A model generated the notes under the pieces. That model searched no databases. It saw only the letters and a list, made by a program, of their open reading frames with translations, and had not been told where the DNA came from. The translations under genes and the position numbers were made by a program. This document shows, piece by piece, positions 13,785 to 27,762 of a DNA stretch of 64,000 nt (positions are counted from its first letter, which is position 1; each line of letters begins with the position of its first letter). This DNA is from Chrysomallon squamiferum (lineage: Eukaryota > Mollusca > Gastropoda > Neomphalida > Peltospiridae), in the NCBI GenBank assembly GCA_012295275.1, contig CM022671.1:31678250-31742249 (forward strand). The letters run 5' to 3'.

Positions 13785-15029
13785 CAACATTAAGGTGGAC
13801 AAATATGCACAAAAAATACCTAAAATACGATTTTTGAATATTAATCTTGAAACCATAAACTGTTCCTGGACAGATTATTATTTACAAATCATGGGCAATT
13901 GTTCTCAACCTGAGACCGTAGATTATAATAATAATAATAAACAAATATAAAATTATATATAAAATATATGTATATAAAGCTGCCAGTACTCAGTTGTTAA
14001 ACACTTAGAAAAAACAGTAGCCTGAAAATATCGCCATACTATTAAATTTGAAACACGGGGGCAGCAGTAGGGTGCCATTACCCTATATTTATCCTTCTTA
14101 ATTCTTTATTCCCGACCGATGTTGTTTTTCATCATGATAAAACTATCTTTAAATATTTAAAGTTATTTTATACACAATATAACGCCCCAGATATCCATCA
14201 TTATTAATGTAGGCGCCCCATATAACCAACACAATATAGGCGCCCCGTATTTCTGAAATCCTGGATATGTTGTCCCTGAATATTAACGTTTGAGTCTTGT
14301 TTAAACATCTGTAAGTCTGACCTGCTGAGCGTCCGTTTGTATTCGAATAACAATGTTCTTGATTACACGTCAGTTTAAAAACTGTTTCACAGTTAATAAA
14401 CGATTCTTACAGAATCTCTTTAATTTTTCGCTGATGACACGATCAGTATATGTTATCTGTTGTTTGATGATTTCATTGTCCGTTAGATTTGTACAGTGAA
14501 TTTCGTAACGACCATATCAAGTACAAAACAGAGCACTGATATAACATTTTTTGTCTTTTTGTTTTTAGTATTTTTGACTGTTTGTGTTTCTTTTACAAAG
14601 AACGAAAATCTGATTAATGATCAGTAACAACAAATTAAGTTATCAAATAATTACAGGAATGAATCGAATCGACATCAACACACAACTAGAAACCGTCTTT
14701 GTAAAACGAAAACCATGCAGATTCCATGAAGAGTTTACAAGTGATTCACATCGAATTATTTCCGAATAAAATACCATAACAAACTGAACTTAATGTCTTT
14801 TTCTGTAATAGAAGAAGAGACAAATTTCCAAAATAATTATTTAATAATATCTATTTGTTTGATATAGAATGACTGAACGTTTTGAAATATTTTTTTTTTC
14901 CCCTTTTTAATATTTAATGTTGGCTACAGGTATAAAAACAATGAATCTGACATTAAGAAAGTAAAAATTTTTTACCAATCAAAATTAAGAAATCACTTGA
15001 TGACCTCAATTCTTTTTTTCACTTCCGTT

Positions 15030-15035
15030 TTTATT
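15030..15035 (-). terminator. Candidate polyadenylation signal of the LIM gene
   Basis: AATAAA on the minus strand, about 73 bases past the stop codon of the LIM protein. In such AT-rich DNA the hexamer is common, so this is suggestive only. Confidence 0.4.
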
Positions 15036-15107
15036 ACGGTCAATAAACAATTCATATTCTCATACATTTTTGATGTACCCTTGTTATTTTGTTATTTTCC
15101 ATTCATG

Positions 15108-16460
15108 TTAATAATAGTCCGGTTCTGGAACATCTTCGTACGCGTAGTGGTAGCTTCTGCGATCTTCCTCCTGTGAACTATAGCGCACCACACCAGGAGG
15201 AGGCACCGATTCAGACTGTCTTTCGTTGCGGTTCCAAACCTTTTCACGCAGCTTATTTGAAGTCTGTAGATCAGTAGCCGGCACATTTCGAACATGCTGC
15301 ATGCTCATATCAGCGGAGTCGAAATAGTAAGCTTGTCCAGACACTTTCAGTAGGTCAGGAGAAACGATGGTTGGTTTTGGTGCGTTTAAAGCTGTTTTAA
15401 TGCTAACAGCATCGATATCCAGCTTGCCCCCCCTCATTGCAGCAGGTCCGCCGCGGACCTGCTCGTTGACTTTGTCAAGTCTAGGTACGCGCAGCGCTTT
15501 CTGAATGGACACCGAGCTTGCGTCAAGAGCTGCTTTTTCCTCTCTCGGTTTATGTGACTGGCAGTAAATGTTCAAGTCCTCCATGTCGTTAGGGTTAAAA
15601 TTAAAGCTTTTCAGATTCAGCAGTGATGAACAGACGACACAGCGAAAACATAACTTGTGGTAAAGAACTTCCTTGATAGGTCCGATCTTTTCCATGGCGT
15701 AGACTTTCTTTCCGCATCTCATACACAGGTCTTTCAGTTTGGGTTTTGTGTAATTCGGGGCCACTGTATGGAAAACAGGAGATTCAAGCTGCTGCTCCGG
15801 CATCGGTGAAGATGGCATCGACGACGGCAACGACTCAGACAGGCTAGATGCAGTGGAGCTGAAATCATTGATGCTGGATGTTTCTGCTTGTTCTCCAGTA
15901 GAACTGGACACCATCTTTGTCGACATTGGTCCGCTCTGATCGAAACCGTTCTCGGGAATAGTCGACGTTATGTACTGCGGGCTGGTAACATAGGTGGTAC
16001 ACGCTGGCTCGCTCAACGGCTCAGTAACAAACGCTGGCAGTTGGTTCAGGTTTTGAGTTACACGCGCTGGTGACATGACAGTTTGATGGGTCAGTGTCGT
16101 CTGCAGTGCGCCATCAATCAAGTTGATATTCGAGTCCACTGCTGGAAAATGCAAAGGTTGTATTTCAGGTTTTGTTTTCGTCGCAGTATCCTTCACTGAT
16201 ATGACGGTGTAGTAGCCGGGCTGTGAATTCGACGTTAACCCAGTTGGTGATGTGACCCCTACGGAACTGTAGACGGTCTGCTGCGGGATGATGAACTGGT
16301 TGGGGAGTGACGTGGCCGCGTCGTGCTGCACGGAAAGCGACCCGAAGTTGTTGACCAGTTCTGGGATTCCGTTTTCCTGTCCAGGAACCCACACTGTGGT
16401 CACGCCAGGGTTGGGGTTAGGGATATAGAGAGGTGTTTGGTTTCCGTTATTCCAGTACAT
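15108..16460 (-). CDS. Single-LIM-domain protein with Ser/Thr-rich N-terminus
   Basis: A 450-residue protein encoded by one long exon. LIM domains are zinc-binding adaptor modules often found at actin or adhesion sites or in transcription complexes. The LIM domain spans about residues 246-303 with the expected ligands: C246-x2-C249, an 18-residue loop, H268-x2-C271-x2-C274-x2-C277, a 22-residue loop, and C300-x2-H303. Residues 1-240 are low-complexity and Ser/Thr/Pro/Gln-rich, with no recognised fold. Downstream of the LIM domain a short motif occurs twice (VSIQKALRVPR near 317 and VSIKTALNAPK near 352). The C-terminus is acidic and Tyr-rich, ending EPDYY. A good 3' splice site (TTTTTCAG) sits 7 bases before the ATG, so a 5' UTR exon lies upstream; further N-terminal coding exons cannot be excluded, as the frame stays open to the acceptor. 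I cannot assign a named orthologue. Confidence 0.9.
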   Translation of the reverse strand: MYWNNGNQTPLYIPNPNPGVTTVWVPGQENGIPELVNNFGSLSVQHDAATSLPNQFIIPQQTVYSSVGVTSPTGLTSNSQPGYYTVISVKDTATKTKPEIQPLHFPAVDSNINLIDGALQTTLTHQTVMSPARVTQNLNQLPAFVTEPLSEPACTTYVTSPQYITSTIPENGFDQSGPMSTKMVSSSTGEQAETSSINDFSSTASSLSESLPSSMPSSPMPEQQLESPVFHTVAPNYTKPKLKDLCMRCGKKVYAMEKIGPIKEVLYHKLCFRCVVCSSLLNLKSFNFNPNDMEDLNIYCQSHKPREEKAALDASSVSIQKALRVPRLDKVNEQVRGGPAAMRGGKLDIDAVSIKTALNAPKPTIVSPDLLKVSGQAYYFDSADMSMQHVRNVPATDLQTSNKLREKVWNRNERQSESVPPPGVVRYSSQEEDRRSYHYAYEDVPEPDYY

Positions 16461-16510
16461 GATGTTTCTGAAAAATAAATATTAATATTAACCAGTGTAA
16501 TTAGTTGGGT

Positions 16511-16549
<39 letters not shown>

Positions 16550-17423
16550 ATAATAATAATAATAATAATCATAATACCAATAATAACAATAACAATAATG
16601 ATAATACTAGTAGTAGTAGTAGTTGTTGTTATAGTTGTAGTAGTAACAGCAGTAGTGGCAGTGGCTAGAAACAGATGATAACGAAGATTTTTTTTTTTAA
16701 TTCCTTTTAATATTTTATAAAGGCAAAATAACAACTGCTTTTATTATCATTATCATCATCATCATTATCATTATCATCATCTTCAACATCTACATCAACA
16801 TCATTTATTATTATTACTATCACCATCAAACTTAGATCAAAATGTGTTTACTAATTTTTCTTTTGTTATATATATATATATATATCTGACTACAGAAAAG
16901 TAATATCCTGTGACATTTGGCTCTCTCGACATGCAACGCCAAGCCCAGGATTCGCTTGGCGGTATATCTAATTGAAAGTGCTCGCGTTTCCAACTTTAGG
17001 TCACGATAAATAAACATTTAAAGCGAATTTACACGCGTACTGTGACCACCATCTTTACTAGTTTATTGTGTAGCTATATCCGTGGTGTTTGCCAAGCGGA
17101 TCTCAGGCTAAAGTGGTTTAAAAAAAAAATGTTGAAAACAAAAAAAAAAAAAAAAATTTTACTTAGAGAAGCAGAGAGAAACAAATTAGGCTAGGTATGG
17201 GTTGTAAGGATAGATGGCCCTAAAAAAGTAATTAACACACTAGTAGCAATACTTAACACGTAGGAGGTATGTACATGCAGCTAGGTGAGATGTATATGTA
17301 TAGCGTACGTATGAAATGTTAATCTCGAGTTAGTCCGGAAAAAAGAATTTAGTAGAAGTTTGACACAAGCAAACACATTCAAGCGCACATAAACATATAA
17401 ACACATACCTACATTCACTCATT

Positions 17424-17455
<32 letters not shown>

Positions 17456-19099
17456 CATAAATATATACATACATACATTCATACATATATACATACATAC
17501 ATACATACATACATATACATATATACATACATACATATATACACACAGTTATATACATATAAACATACATACAAATGCATACACGTACATATAATGTGTC
17601 TGTTTCTGTGTACAATTTGTCATATAGAATATACAATACTAATAACAGCTGTTATTTTTGTTTTTAAAACTACATGTACATAAAAATGGACACAATTAAC
17701 ATAACATACACATACGCACGTACGTACTCCTATACTTAAACAGCCTTTTAACTAACATAAACAAACCAAAATATTGTACATTATAAAATTCCCCATTCAT
17801 TCGTACTGTTAGTACTTTATTTACAATACAGGTCTTTTTTTTTTTTTTTTTTTTTTTTTTCCCCCTCATTCCGGGTAAACATTTTCTTATAATTTGACGC
17901 TGTTGATATTTGAAAACTCCCGTATTGCATATACTCAACAAAAACATTTTTTAACCTCTAAGCTACATACACAAATCCTCTGCCAATACACTTTACCCGA
18001 CTTGGTTTGCAGGAACGAAAAACAAGTAGTATAAATATTTACTGAACTTCTAAGTAAATACTGAATATTTGAGATGGTGTTATTTAGAGCTAGCAGGGTA
18101 TACAAAACACATTCGATATATTTATACATTGAAATATCAAATATATGACTTCTAAATGTATGTGATGAATTTACCTTTCGCCAGGAACGCGTTTTTTTTT
18201 TTAGGCATGTGGATAATATATGGATTGTGTATACATAATAGTTCTGTGTGTGCACGTATATATGTACATTTATGTATGTGTGTATATGTGTATGTGTGTG
18301 TGCGTGTCTGCGTGTACTGGTTTTTGATAAAAATAGCGAGGAAAAATAAGTATTAGTTTAATCAATGCAGCTTTTGCCCGTTAAAATATGCATAACATCT
18401 TACTGAAGTTAATGGAAGATTTATTGTCAAGGGACAAGCCTCATAATAAGGTGCGTGGACAATATTTTCTTGGCAAAAGAAGGAAACTTATTCACGTCTG
18501 CTTGTTTCAGACAAACCGGTCTTCGACAAATTGGTCGAAGAGACCATACAAAGGGTTGTTAAATGTCGAGGTGTTTAAAGATGGTCAGTAATCATAGAGG
18601 TTGATTATGGAAGTTCCTGTACCGGTATAGGAAAATAGTGATTGATATAATCGGTGATTTGTTGTTGTTGTTGTTGTTGTTGTCGTTGCTTTGTTTTTGT
18701 TGTTGTTGGTTTTTAATATATATATATTCTTAACTATAGAAGATTATTTACCTTTTAATACGAAAAATATATTATTGATTATATTTATTTATTTTACATG
18801 CTTGGGAGTCGATGAAAGATTAAGGATTTGTCGGACTGGTCAAACGTCTAAAACATTGTGTCCATTCCTGATTTATATCAGTCAACGGCAGAGAAGCGTC
18901 TTTCGCTTCATTTGCGAGGTGGATAATGACATTAAATAAACAGAAGTCAGATGGAAGGTTATGAAAAAAACAAAACTGACCAGCTGCGTCACGTGTCCAT
19001 CCTATTCCACGTACAATTTTAATGGTCTGAGTGTTTTAAACATTAATGTCTTCATATTCAGTTTTTATTCTGTTCCTCGTATTGTTATTATTTTTCATT

Positions 19100-19175
19100 A
19101 TTTATTACTCTTTCTTTTTTTCGTCAGTAGCTCAGACAATAATAGCAACACGTTTTCATTTCATACACACATACA
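19100..19175. repeat. Dispersed repeat copy 1
   Basis: Contains a core of about 33 bases beginning AGTAGCTCAGACAATAAT that recurs with one mismatch at about 41148-41180. Similar T-rich sequence lies before it and CATAC-type sequence after it in both places. Probably a fragment of a mobile element; family unknown. Confidence 0.7.
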
Positions 19176-21497
19176 ATACATACATCATTATTCAAAAACA
19201 GCATATGTGTCAAAACCTAGTAAACATTAATAGTAATTTACAAATGTTAAATCAATATCCATTCTTTATTACCTCTTACAAACCTCACAACCGCCGTGGT
19301 CATTGTATAGACTGTATATATGTATACACATAATAAACAGAGATAATTAAATTACATATGCTATACATACCTCACGTATTCCTCTTTATCAATGTTAATA
19401 ACACACACAGCAATGAAATATATCCACAGTTTCATTCAGTATATACTCTGTATATTACAGATAAAGGCAAAATTCAAAATATAATCATATTCAAAGAGAC
19501 ACATCCCATTTTTTTTTTTTTTTTTTTTTTTTTTTGTATATGTGTGTGTGTGTGTGTGTATTTTGCGAACAGGACCTACAGAAGGTTATTGGAAGAGTTA
19601 CTAATTATTCTTATTTTACGATAGGAACCTGTAGAAATCATGACAGCAACAAATTTTTATTTTTATTTTTATTTTTATTTTTTTATTTTTTATATAGCAT
19701 AATAATCATGATAATGATGATATTGGTGATGAAGATAATGATGTATTTGTGAAACAGCTGATAATAATTTTCTGACGCAACCCCATTTATAAATAACTTA
19801 TAAGCTAAATAAACTGAAGGTCGAGATCTCATTTAGCCTAGTTTGGTTGTAAAGTTTTATTTTCTGATATAACCTGTTAAATATGGTGAATACAGCTTGC
19901 TTTAGCTTAGGACCTGGTCACATTTAAATCCGGTTCTACGTTCAGTGACCGAACAGGTTTTATCACTTAGTTTTAACTACCGCCATCTTTATTCTTGACA
20001 CGATGCTTTAGCAGACGTCAGATTCAAAAGCATGAAGGAAAACGTGCAGTGAGTGCAAAATAAAATAATATTTAGTTTCTTGTCTTCTCTCAGTTTCTTG
20101 TTTTTCACGTATACATATTTATGAAGTCACATCACAAAAGGCTAAAAAATAAAATAAAAAATTATAAATTCTCAAAAAGAATTTTTATTACGTAAAAGAT
20201 TTAGAATTAATTCCTGTTCATGTTGCGGAACTAATGCTTTTTTTTTAAGAGACCAGAATATATAAATAAATACAAGAAAAAAGAAAGAAAGAAAGATAAT
20301 GAAATTATTTCCAAAGTGTCCTTTACTAACTTTTTAAATTTATCTAGCTCATATTAGAAAAGATTTGGTCTTAATAAATTCAGCTAGTACTATAAAAGTC
20401 ATTGTTATACATACACCTATAATGAAAAGAATAAATGAAAAAGCAAACTACTATGATATGTAGTTACTGGAGCTAAAAGTTACATTATATTGTATCAAGG
20501 ATGTTTTGCTGATAAAGAAGGATGCATAAGATCGAATGATTTTTGGAGGATTTTTTTTTATCAAACTTTTGAAATAAATAAATAAATAGTTAAATAAATA
20601 GAGAATTATATCCACAAAAACTCAGACAAATTTTCGGACCATGATTATTTCTGACAGAATTTCTTGGATTCGCTCGGCAGAATAAGAACACACAATGCAG
20701 TCAGTCACTCTTAAAGGTGTAAATCTTGAATACATAAGTATTTACAGGTAAATTCACGCCTCGCTGATTCCTACAAGTTACAGTTTTGTTTACAAGTACA
20801 TACATCCTTCAGAAAGGGACTAAACCCATAATATCACAGTAATTAATTGTTGTTTTTCCGTGACCTGAGTAATTGACCCGTCAAACGAAAAACACATTCA
20901 GACAGCTCGTCCATGATAATAAAATACTTAACAGATATTTTATAAGCGAAATTAAGGAAAAGGTCACTTGTAAAGTATTCTGTTTTTATTCTGTTTTAAT
21001 CCGTGAAAAAGAATATATATGTATATATACAAAAGGTGTCCAAAATATAAAAAGTTAGTTTCAATAGTAAGGTTATAAATTATGATACTGCTGTATTTGT
21101 TGATTTCCAGCAGAAGTTATTGCTTGAACAGAAAGTGCTAAACTTTCCATAACCAATTCAATGCTTCTCTATTAACAACAACAAGGGAAAAAAAAAAAAA
21201 AAAGAATGTTTAAATATTCGTCAGTATCACTTAATATTTTCGGCTATTAGCCATCAAATATAAAACTGTTTATGATATATTGACTATGGGAAGTGAAACC
21301 CGCGGTCATTACTTCACGGGTTAATCTCATCTATTAGCAGCAACAATTTTACAATTATATACCTTCCCGCAGACAGGGAAAACATTTAATAAACCAATCA
21401 TAGGAGTCTGGCTGAAGGTTAAACATTTTTTAATTTTAAAAGTATATTTCCAGAAAGCGAAAACATAGGAACAGAAACATGCTAAATGACTGAGAGT

Positions 21498-21607
<110 letters not shown>

Positions 21608-22076
21608 CACCCACCCACACACATGAACATACAAGTACAAAGTATATGATTTTTGTACAATATGTACTGACGATAATTATGTGCTGTGACTGAAAATGAA
21701 TTATTGGATACGCCCTTGATTAACTAGAAAATAATAGTTTTAACTTCACTGAAGTTATTTATCAAACAACATGAGGTACAAATGAAAGATTTATGTGATA
21801 TCTACGTGGCTCAGATCATAACTAAACGTTCGCTTCTTCATTTCCGTTCTACGGCTATGGAAACTAAATCGTGCGTAGCTAATGTAGTCAAATAAAAGTC
21901 ATTATTTAAAAGTTAAACCTATCTATAATTATCTAATAAATTTTAAAACGAAATTCTAGCAGGTGATTAACGTAAGCATAACGAGATAGAAAATTGAATA
22001 AATGAATGAATGAATGCAAAAAAAAAAGACAGACTGACAGAGTTGTAAAGAAAAGGTCAAGGAGAAAGTTATAAAA

Positions 22077-22078
<2 letters not shown>

Positions 22079-22143
<65 letters not shown>

Positions 22144-22164
22144 ACACACACACACACACACACA
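22079..22164. repeat. (GA)n(CA)n compound microsatellite
   Basis: A GA run (22079-22140) passes directly into a CA run (22141-22164). Confidence 0.98.
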
Positions 22165-22769
22165 AGGAGTGAGAAGAATCAGAAATGAATGATGGAGATG
22201 AAAAAACTAATGAGACACAATGATCGAGTGAATAAGTGATTGCAAAATAAAACTCCCGCACTTCTGTTTCTCTTCCCAAAAAATTTACTCTGTCCCGTTT
22301 TAACTGCAAGACGTCTTTTTATTTTCTCTCAAAGAAAGAACAATATATAAATATGGAGAAAAAAAAAAAAAATAGAAAAAAAAAAAAAAAGAACGTAAAA
22401 GCAAATGCACCATCAGAAAAACCAAATGCATTGTAGCAAGGGAAAAGAAAATGATATGGCGGATTAACCGAGACATCACGCCTCAGCTCGTGATCCACTG
22501 AACAGAAGAGTTTAGACCTACATGAAAGATGTCTAGATACGTTTGTTTATAAGAGTCCCAACACACGTAACATCTCTCTGCTGGGCCTGGCCTGCTTTGT
22601 GCACGGGAGTGGTGGGTACTGAAATATGCCAGAAATTTCTTTATCAGCGATTAGTAATTTACGTCTTACGTTACACTATTATTACATTACAGACACTGAT
22701 GCTAAATTTGTTTTTAGAAACCAACGAGCTAGAAAGTTTAAGATTTGGGCTTCTTGGCGGTAAGAAAAG

Positions 22770-22810
<41 letters not shown>

Positions 22811-23396
22811 GTTTAGGTCTACAGCATTTGTTTGGGTAGTTGCCAAAAACGTTGCAAATAAAAATGTATTTTGCTATTTAAATTCCAAAGTGGTAGCGGT
22901 TATAAGATTTCAGTATTTACATAAAGGTCTGTTTATATATCATCCTCTGCGAGATATTTTATTTACAAAAAGTACATAATCTTGATTTTTTGCTTTTTTT
23001 CTGAGGTTCGTATAAGCAGTCTGCATACACAGTTTAGACATTCTTAAAATTTATTTTCGTATTGTCTTAAATTAATCAAAACCGTTTTCCACAAAGGAAT
23101 AACAACATAATTTATTATAAATAAATAAATAAGTAAACAAATAAATAACACTAAAAAACCCAAACATAATAATGTTAACTATACTGATTAGGATGACGAT
23201 AATAATAAGTATGTAAATAAGCAAACAAATAAATGAAATAAATAAATGATTCATTATTTAGCTAGATATTCTCTTGTAAACTACAGAAAACATTTTTAAT
23301 AAGATACATACAGAAAATATTCAAGTGTACATATATATAAAGAAGATCTATCTATCTGTATATACACAGAGAGATAAGAACTTTCTGTTGGTGCTG

Positions 23397-23443
<47 letters not shown>

Positions 23444-24813
23444 GTTGTAATTGTTATTATTATTATTATTATTGTTGTTGTTGTTGTTGTTGTTGTTGTT
23501 ATTATTATTATTATTAAATGCAAATCCATGCCAACAAAACATCTATTGTATTAAATTTGAAATATAGCCAAATAAATCTTCAATAACTCTTCCAGGCCTG
23601 AAATGATCAATATATATTCTGCTTTAATAACGCCAGTGTCCATTAATCTCAAGAATTTAAATCAGGACTAAGTTTTAATAGAAAATAACAAGAAATTGCT
23701 TGTATAAAATAAAGTAACAGCTGTCATAACATGAATTCGTAGAAACATATTGCGTAATACAACAATATCATTCGAAAAATGATATTATGGTTAAAATATG
23801 ATAATGATAAACGATGATGATTGAAATGATTTTAATGATAATGTGGTACAGATGGTATTTATTATTATGATTTTAATGTCACTTCAGATGGTTTTCGTTA
23901 TAAAATTAATGAACATAATGATTAAAAAAAAAACCAAACTTTAGTGACAGTTATGATTAAAATTGTATTAATGATGATAAAAAGGATTTTAATAATGATT
24001 AAGATTATTTTAATCATTATGACGACAATAAAAGTGGTTTAAAGATGATTAATGTACTTTTATAACACGAAACACAACTAGGATAATCAAGATAATTGTT
24101 GTTATGATCAGTATTATTTCAGTTCTGTAATAAAATCTCACTTACTTTTGGTCTTAACTTTTCCTACACAATATCTCTTAACAGTCTGCCTCCAAGAACA
24201 ACTTCTAAACTCGCACTGTGTCCCGCATCCTATCCAGTCTTTTTTTTTTCTTTAAAAAAAATAAAGAATAATCTTCTTTTGTAAGTTATCGTCTACCCAT
24301 CACAAACAATCACTGGATCACAACAAACAGACGTATCAAACAAGGGCATCAGATCCAAAGCTTTCAGACGCAGCACCAGAAGACACGTGATGCATAAAGC
24401 AAAATTAAATAGTTTATGGTGTCTCTTGGTTGTGTCAAGCAGATATATGTAAGATTAGTGGTCTCTGTCGGCTTCAACTTTATTATGTATACGCCTAACC
24501 GCTTGACTGAGCACACAAACAGGTTCTGTGGCGTTTGTTTCCGTAGCTTTCAGTATCTATTTTTCTTCACGCAAAAGGTCGCGTTAAAAGCAGAATGACT
24601 TAACAAATTTTTTCGGGAGTGATGAATATTCTCGTTCTTTTTTTTTTTTTTTTTTTTTTTTTCTTTTGAAATTTAAAAAAGAAAGAAAAAAGAATAGATG
24701 TTAAAATCATAAAATCAGTTTGTAATAGATATGAAGTTTGAAAGTAAAGTGAAATGAAAGTAAAAAGTAAAAAAGAAAGAAAAGAAAAAGAAGAAAAAAG
24801 AAATAACACAAAC

Positions 24814-24816
<3 letters not shown>

Positions 24817-24884
<68 letters not shown>
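24817..24884. repeat. (GA)n microsatellite
   Basis: A GA run of about 68 bases. Confidence 0.98.
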
Positions 24885-24890
<6 letters not shown>

Positions 24891-25209
24891 AAGTGGATTA
24901 TCTGACAGCATTTTATGATACAACTTTTCTTCGTTTTCATTTATTATTTATTTTACGAAAAAGGAATAAAAAAAATAATTAAAACGTAAACCACTTCTAA
25001 AAGCTAAAGATGGACAGAGGGTGTTAGAGAGACACAGAGAGATGTAAACTGTTAATAAAGAAAATAATGAAACACTACAATAATTAAAACCACTTTAGTG
25101 AATCTTAATTAATTCTATTACTGATATTACTTTTTCTACTTATTACAAATACTATTACAGCTACTACTGCTATCTGTATTAGTACACGCCTGTTACTTTT
25201 GAATGTTTA

Positions 25210-25253
<44 letters not shown>

Positions 25254-25503
25254 TGAATATAATCATTTTCATATTCAGTTAATTTATTGTGTAGGTTATT
25301 ATATATCAGCAAATTTTGTTTCCCCTTCACCTGAAAAGATTCCTTCGAAGTACTATTACTACTACCACTATTACTATTCCGACTGATATACATATTGCAG
25401 TAATAATAATTATTATAACTATGATAAAAAGAAAAACAGAATTGCAACTCTACTAACAACAGCAAACTCAACAGCAACAGCAATAACAAGAAAAACAATA
25501 ACA

Positions 25504-25556
<53 letters not shown>

Positions 25557-26205
25557 CTTACCAATATTCCTGGCAAAAAGTATATTTAAATTTCAATGGA
25601 CGATAAAAAAAATGTACACTTGTTCTTCTTTGTAAATATAGTTTCAGCTTCTGTGAACTTTCTCCTGTTGAAGACACCTAGTTAAGGATGTGTTTAGTTA
25701 ATGTGAATGTTTTCACCATTCACACGTTTATTATCACAAAGTCATGTTTTTATGCAGACCTAAGTCAGTGTTTTGTCGAACTATCTGAACTTAGAACGTG
25801 ACATTATATTATTTACTATGTCCGTGTGATAGTTTTCTTTTTCTTTTCATTTTGCTTTTTCTTTATTATTATTGTTGTTGTTGTTGTTATTAATATTATA
25901 TAATCATAACCATAATAATAAGAAGAAGAAGAAGAAGAAGAAAAAGAAGAGGAAGAAGAAGAAAGTTAAGATTATATTTTTACAGTAACCACATATAACA
26001 ATAAGAAGAACAAGAAGAAGAAGAAGAACAATATACAAAAAATTGCACGATTGTAATGAAGTTAATGATTTTATTTAAGAATTTAGTAACGCAGACTATA
26101 AAATAAGTAATTTTTATGTTCTCAAATGAATTTCAGTCAGTCTTTAAATCGAATCCGCTAATTAGAGCGTTATTCTGGAAACAAAAAGATTAAAAATATG
26201 ATGAG

Positions 26206-26261
<56 letters not shown>

Positions 26262-26548
26262 AATAAATATAACAAAAATAGTATGTTGCAGATTGATTAT
26301 TTTCACAAAAAATGTCATTATGGGTTCGTGCTAATAAATTAACAAGTAAATCTATTATAAAAATATAAAATAAATTAATTAATAACATTAAAAAATAAAA
26401 CCTAGAGCAGAAACGAAAGGACATAATAAAATGTGGATTTTTATCGTCTGTAATTCTAAGGAAGACAACTCTGCAATTCTATTTCTGAAAATGTTTTAAC
26501 GTCTATTTTTATTCTATTTTTACTTCCGGATTTAACACTTCCTTCAAG

Positions 26549-27705
26549 ATGGAAGAAACTGGTTTAATATTTTTTGGAATCATTGGTCTTCTTTTGATTC
26601 TTCTGATAACAATATCAATATTGATTATATATTCCGGGGTATTTTATTCGGTGGTTGTCCGCGCTGGACCACCTCCGTTTGGCGAAATTGTCATAGCGTA
26701 CAAGTTTACGCGAGGTTCTTACAAAGGAGCTGGGCCATTATTCACCGAAGTGGCGACAATTGCACCCGACAACAAAGCAGTGGGCATTTATTACGATAAT
26801 CCAAAGTGGGTTAGTTGTCTAATGATTTATACAACATTATCTAATTGATCTACGGCCCTAATGTGACAATTTATTCAGTAATATACTTTTTATTATACAT
26901 TTAGTGATTTTATGGTAAATAATAAAATTAGATAAATGAAACCGATAAATTAATAAGTTCTGTAAATATTAGTCTGATTAGAGTAATTATTTTTAATTTT
27001 TTAATAATAATAACAACAATAATAATAAATTAAAAATTAAAAATAAGACTAAGAGAGGAAGAAAGAAAATGATTGTTATGTTACTTTATTAATTTAGATC
27101 AAAATAAGAGTAACAAACAAAACAATTCTCAATACAGTATTATACATTTAGTGATTTTATGGTAAATCATAAAATTAGATAAATGAAACCGATAAATTAA
27201 TAAGTTTGTTATGTTACTTTATTAATTTAGATCAAAATAAGAGTAACAAACAAAACAATTCTCAATACAGTATTATACATTTAGTGATTTTATGGTAAAT
27301 CATAAAATTAGATAAATGAAACCAATAAATTAATAAGTTTGTTATGTTACTTTATTAATTTAGATCAAAACAAGAGTAACAAACAAAACAATTCTCAATA
27401 CAGTATTATACATTTAGTGATTTTATGGTAAATCATAAAATTAGATAAATGAAACCGATAAATTTATAAGTTCTGTAAATATTAGTCTGATTAGAGTAAT
27501 TATTTTTAATTTTTTAATAATAATAATAACAACAATAATAATAAATTAAAAATTAAAAATAAGACTAAGAGAGGAAGAAAGAAAATGATTGTTATGTTAC
27601 TTTATTAATTTAGATCAAAACAAGAGTAACAAACAAAACAATTCTCAATACAGTATAGAATAACTACTCATTATTATTATTAACATTATTATTATTAGTG
27701 TGGTC

Positions 27706-27762
<57 letters not shown>

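Larger units (their letters stand above)
6761..15029. other. Intergenic, microsatellite-rich; no gene seen
   Basis: No convincing exon chain was found on either strand. Contents: a poly-T/CT tract (7003-7042), (GA)n 8567-8641, (TTTA)n/(TTA)n 9171-9245, (TAA)n/(TTA)n pairs near 10.2 and 10.5 kb, a degenerate tandem array about 11.1-11.45 kb, a long TAA/CAA/TAG mixture 11870-12200, poly-A 12711-12779, (GA)n 12882-12968, and (TAA)n 13665-13780. Open frames here are translations of these repeats (poly-Asn, poly-Leu, poly-Ile). At 12352 the sequence CAGTGGCGGAACTA resembles a hAT transposon end, but no partner end was seen. Confidence 0.75.

Noticed and set aside
18388-18939. Two open frames with mixed composition at 18.4 and 18.7 kb
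   Set aside because: No family resemblance, no flanking exons in phase, and the second starts in T-rich repeat. Not enough to call a gene.
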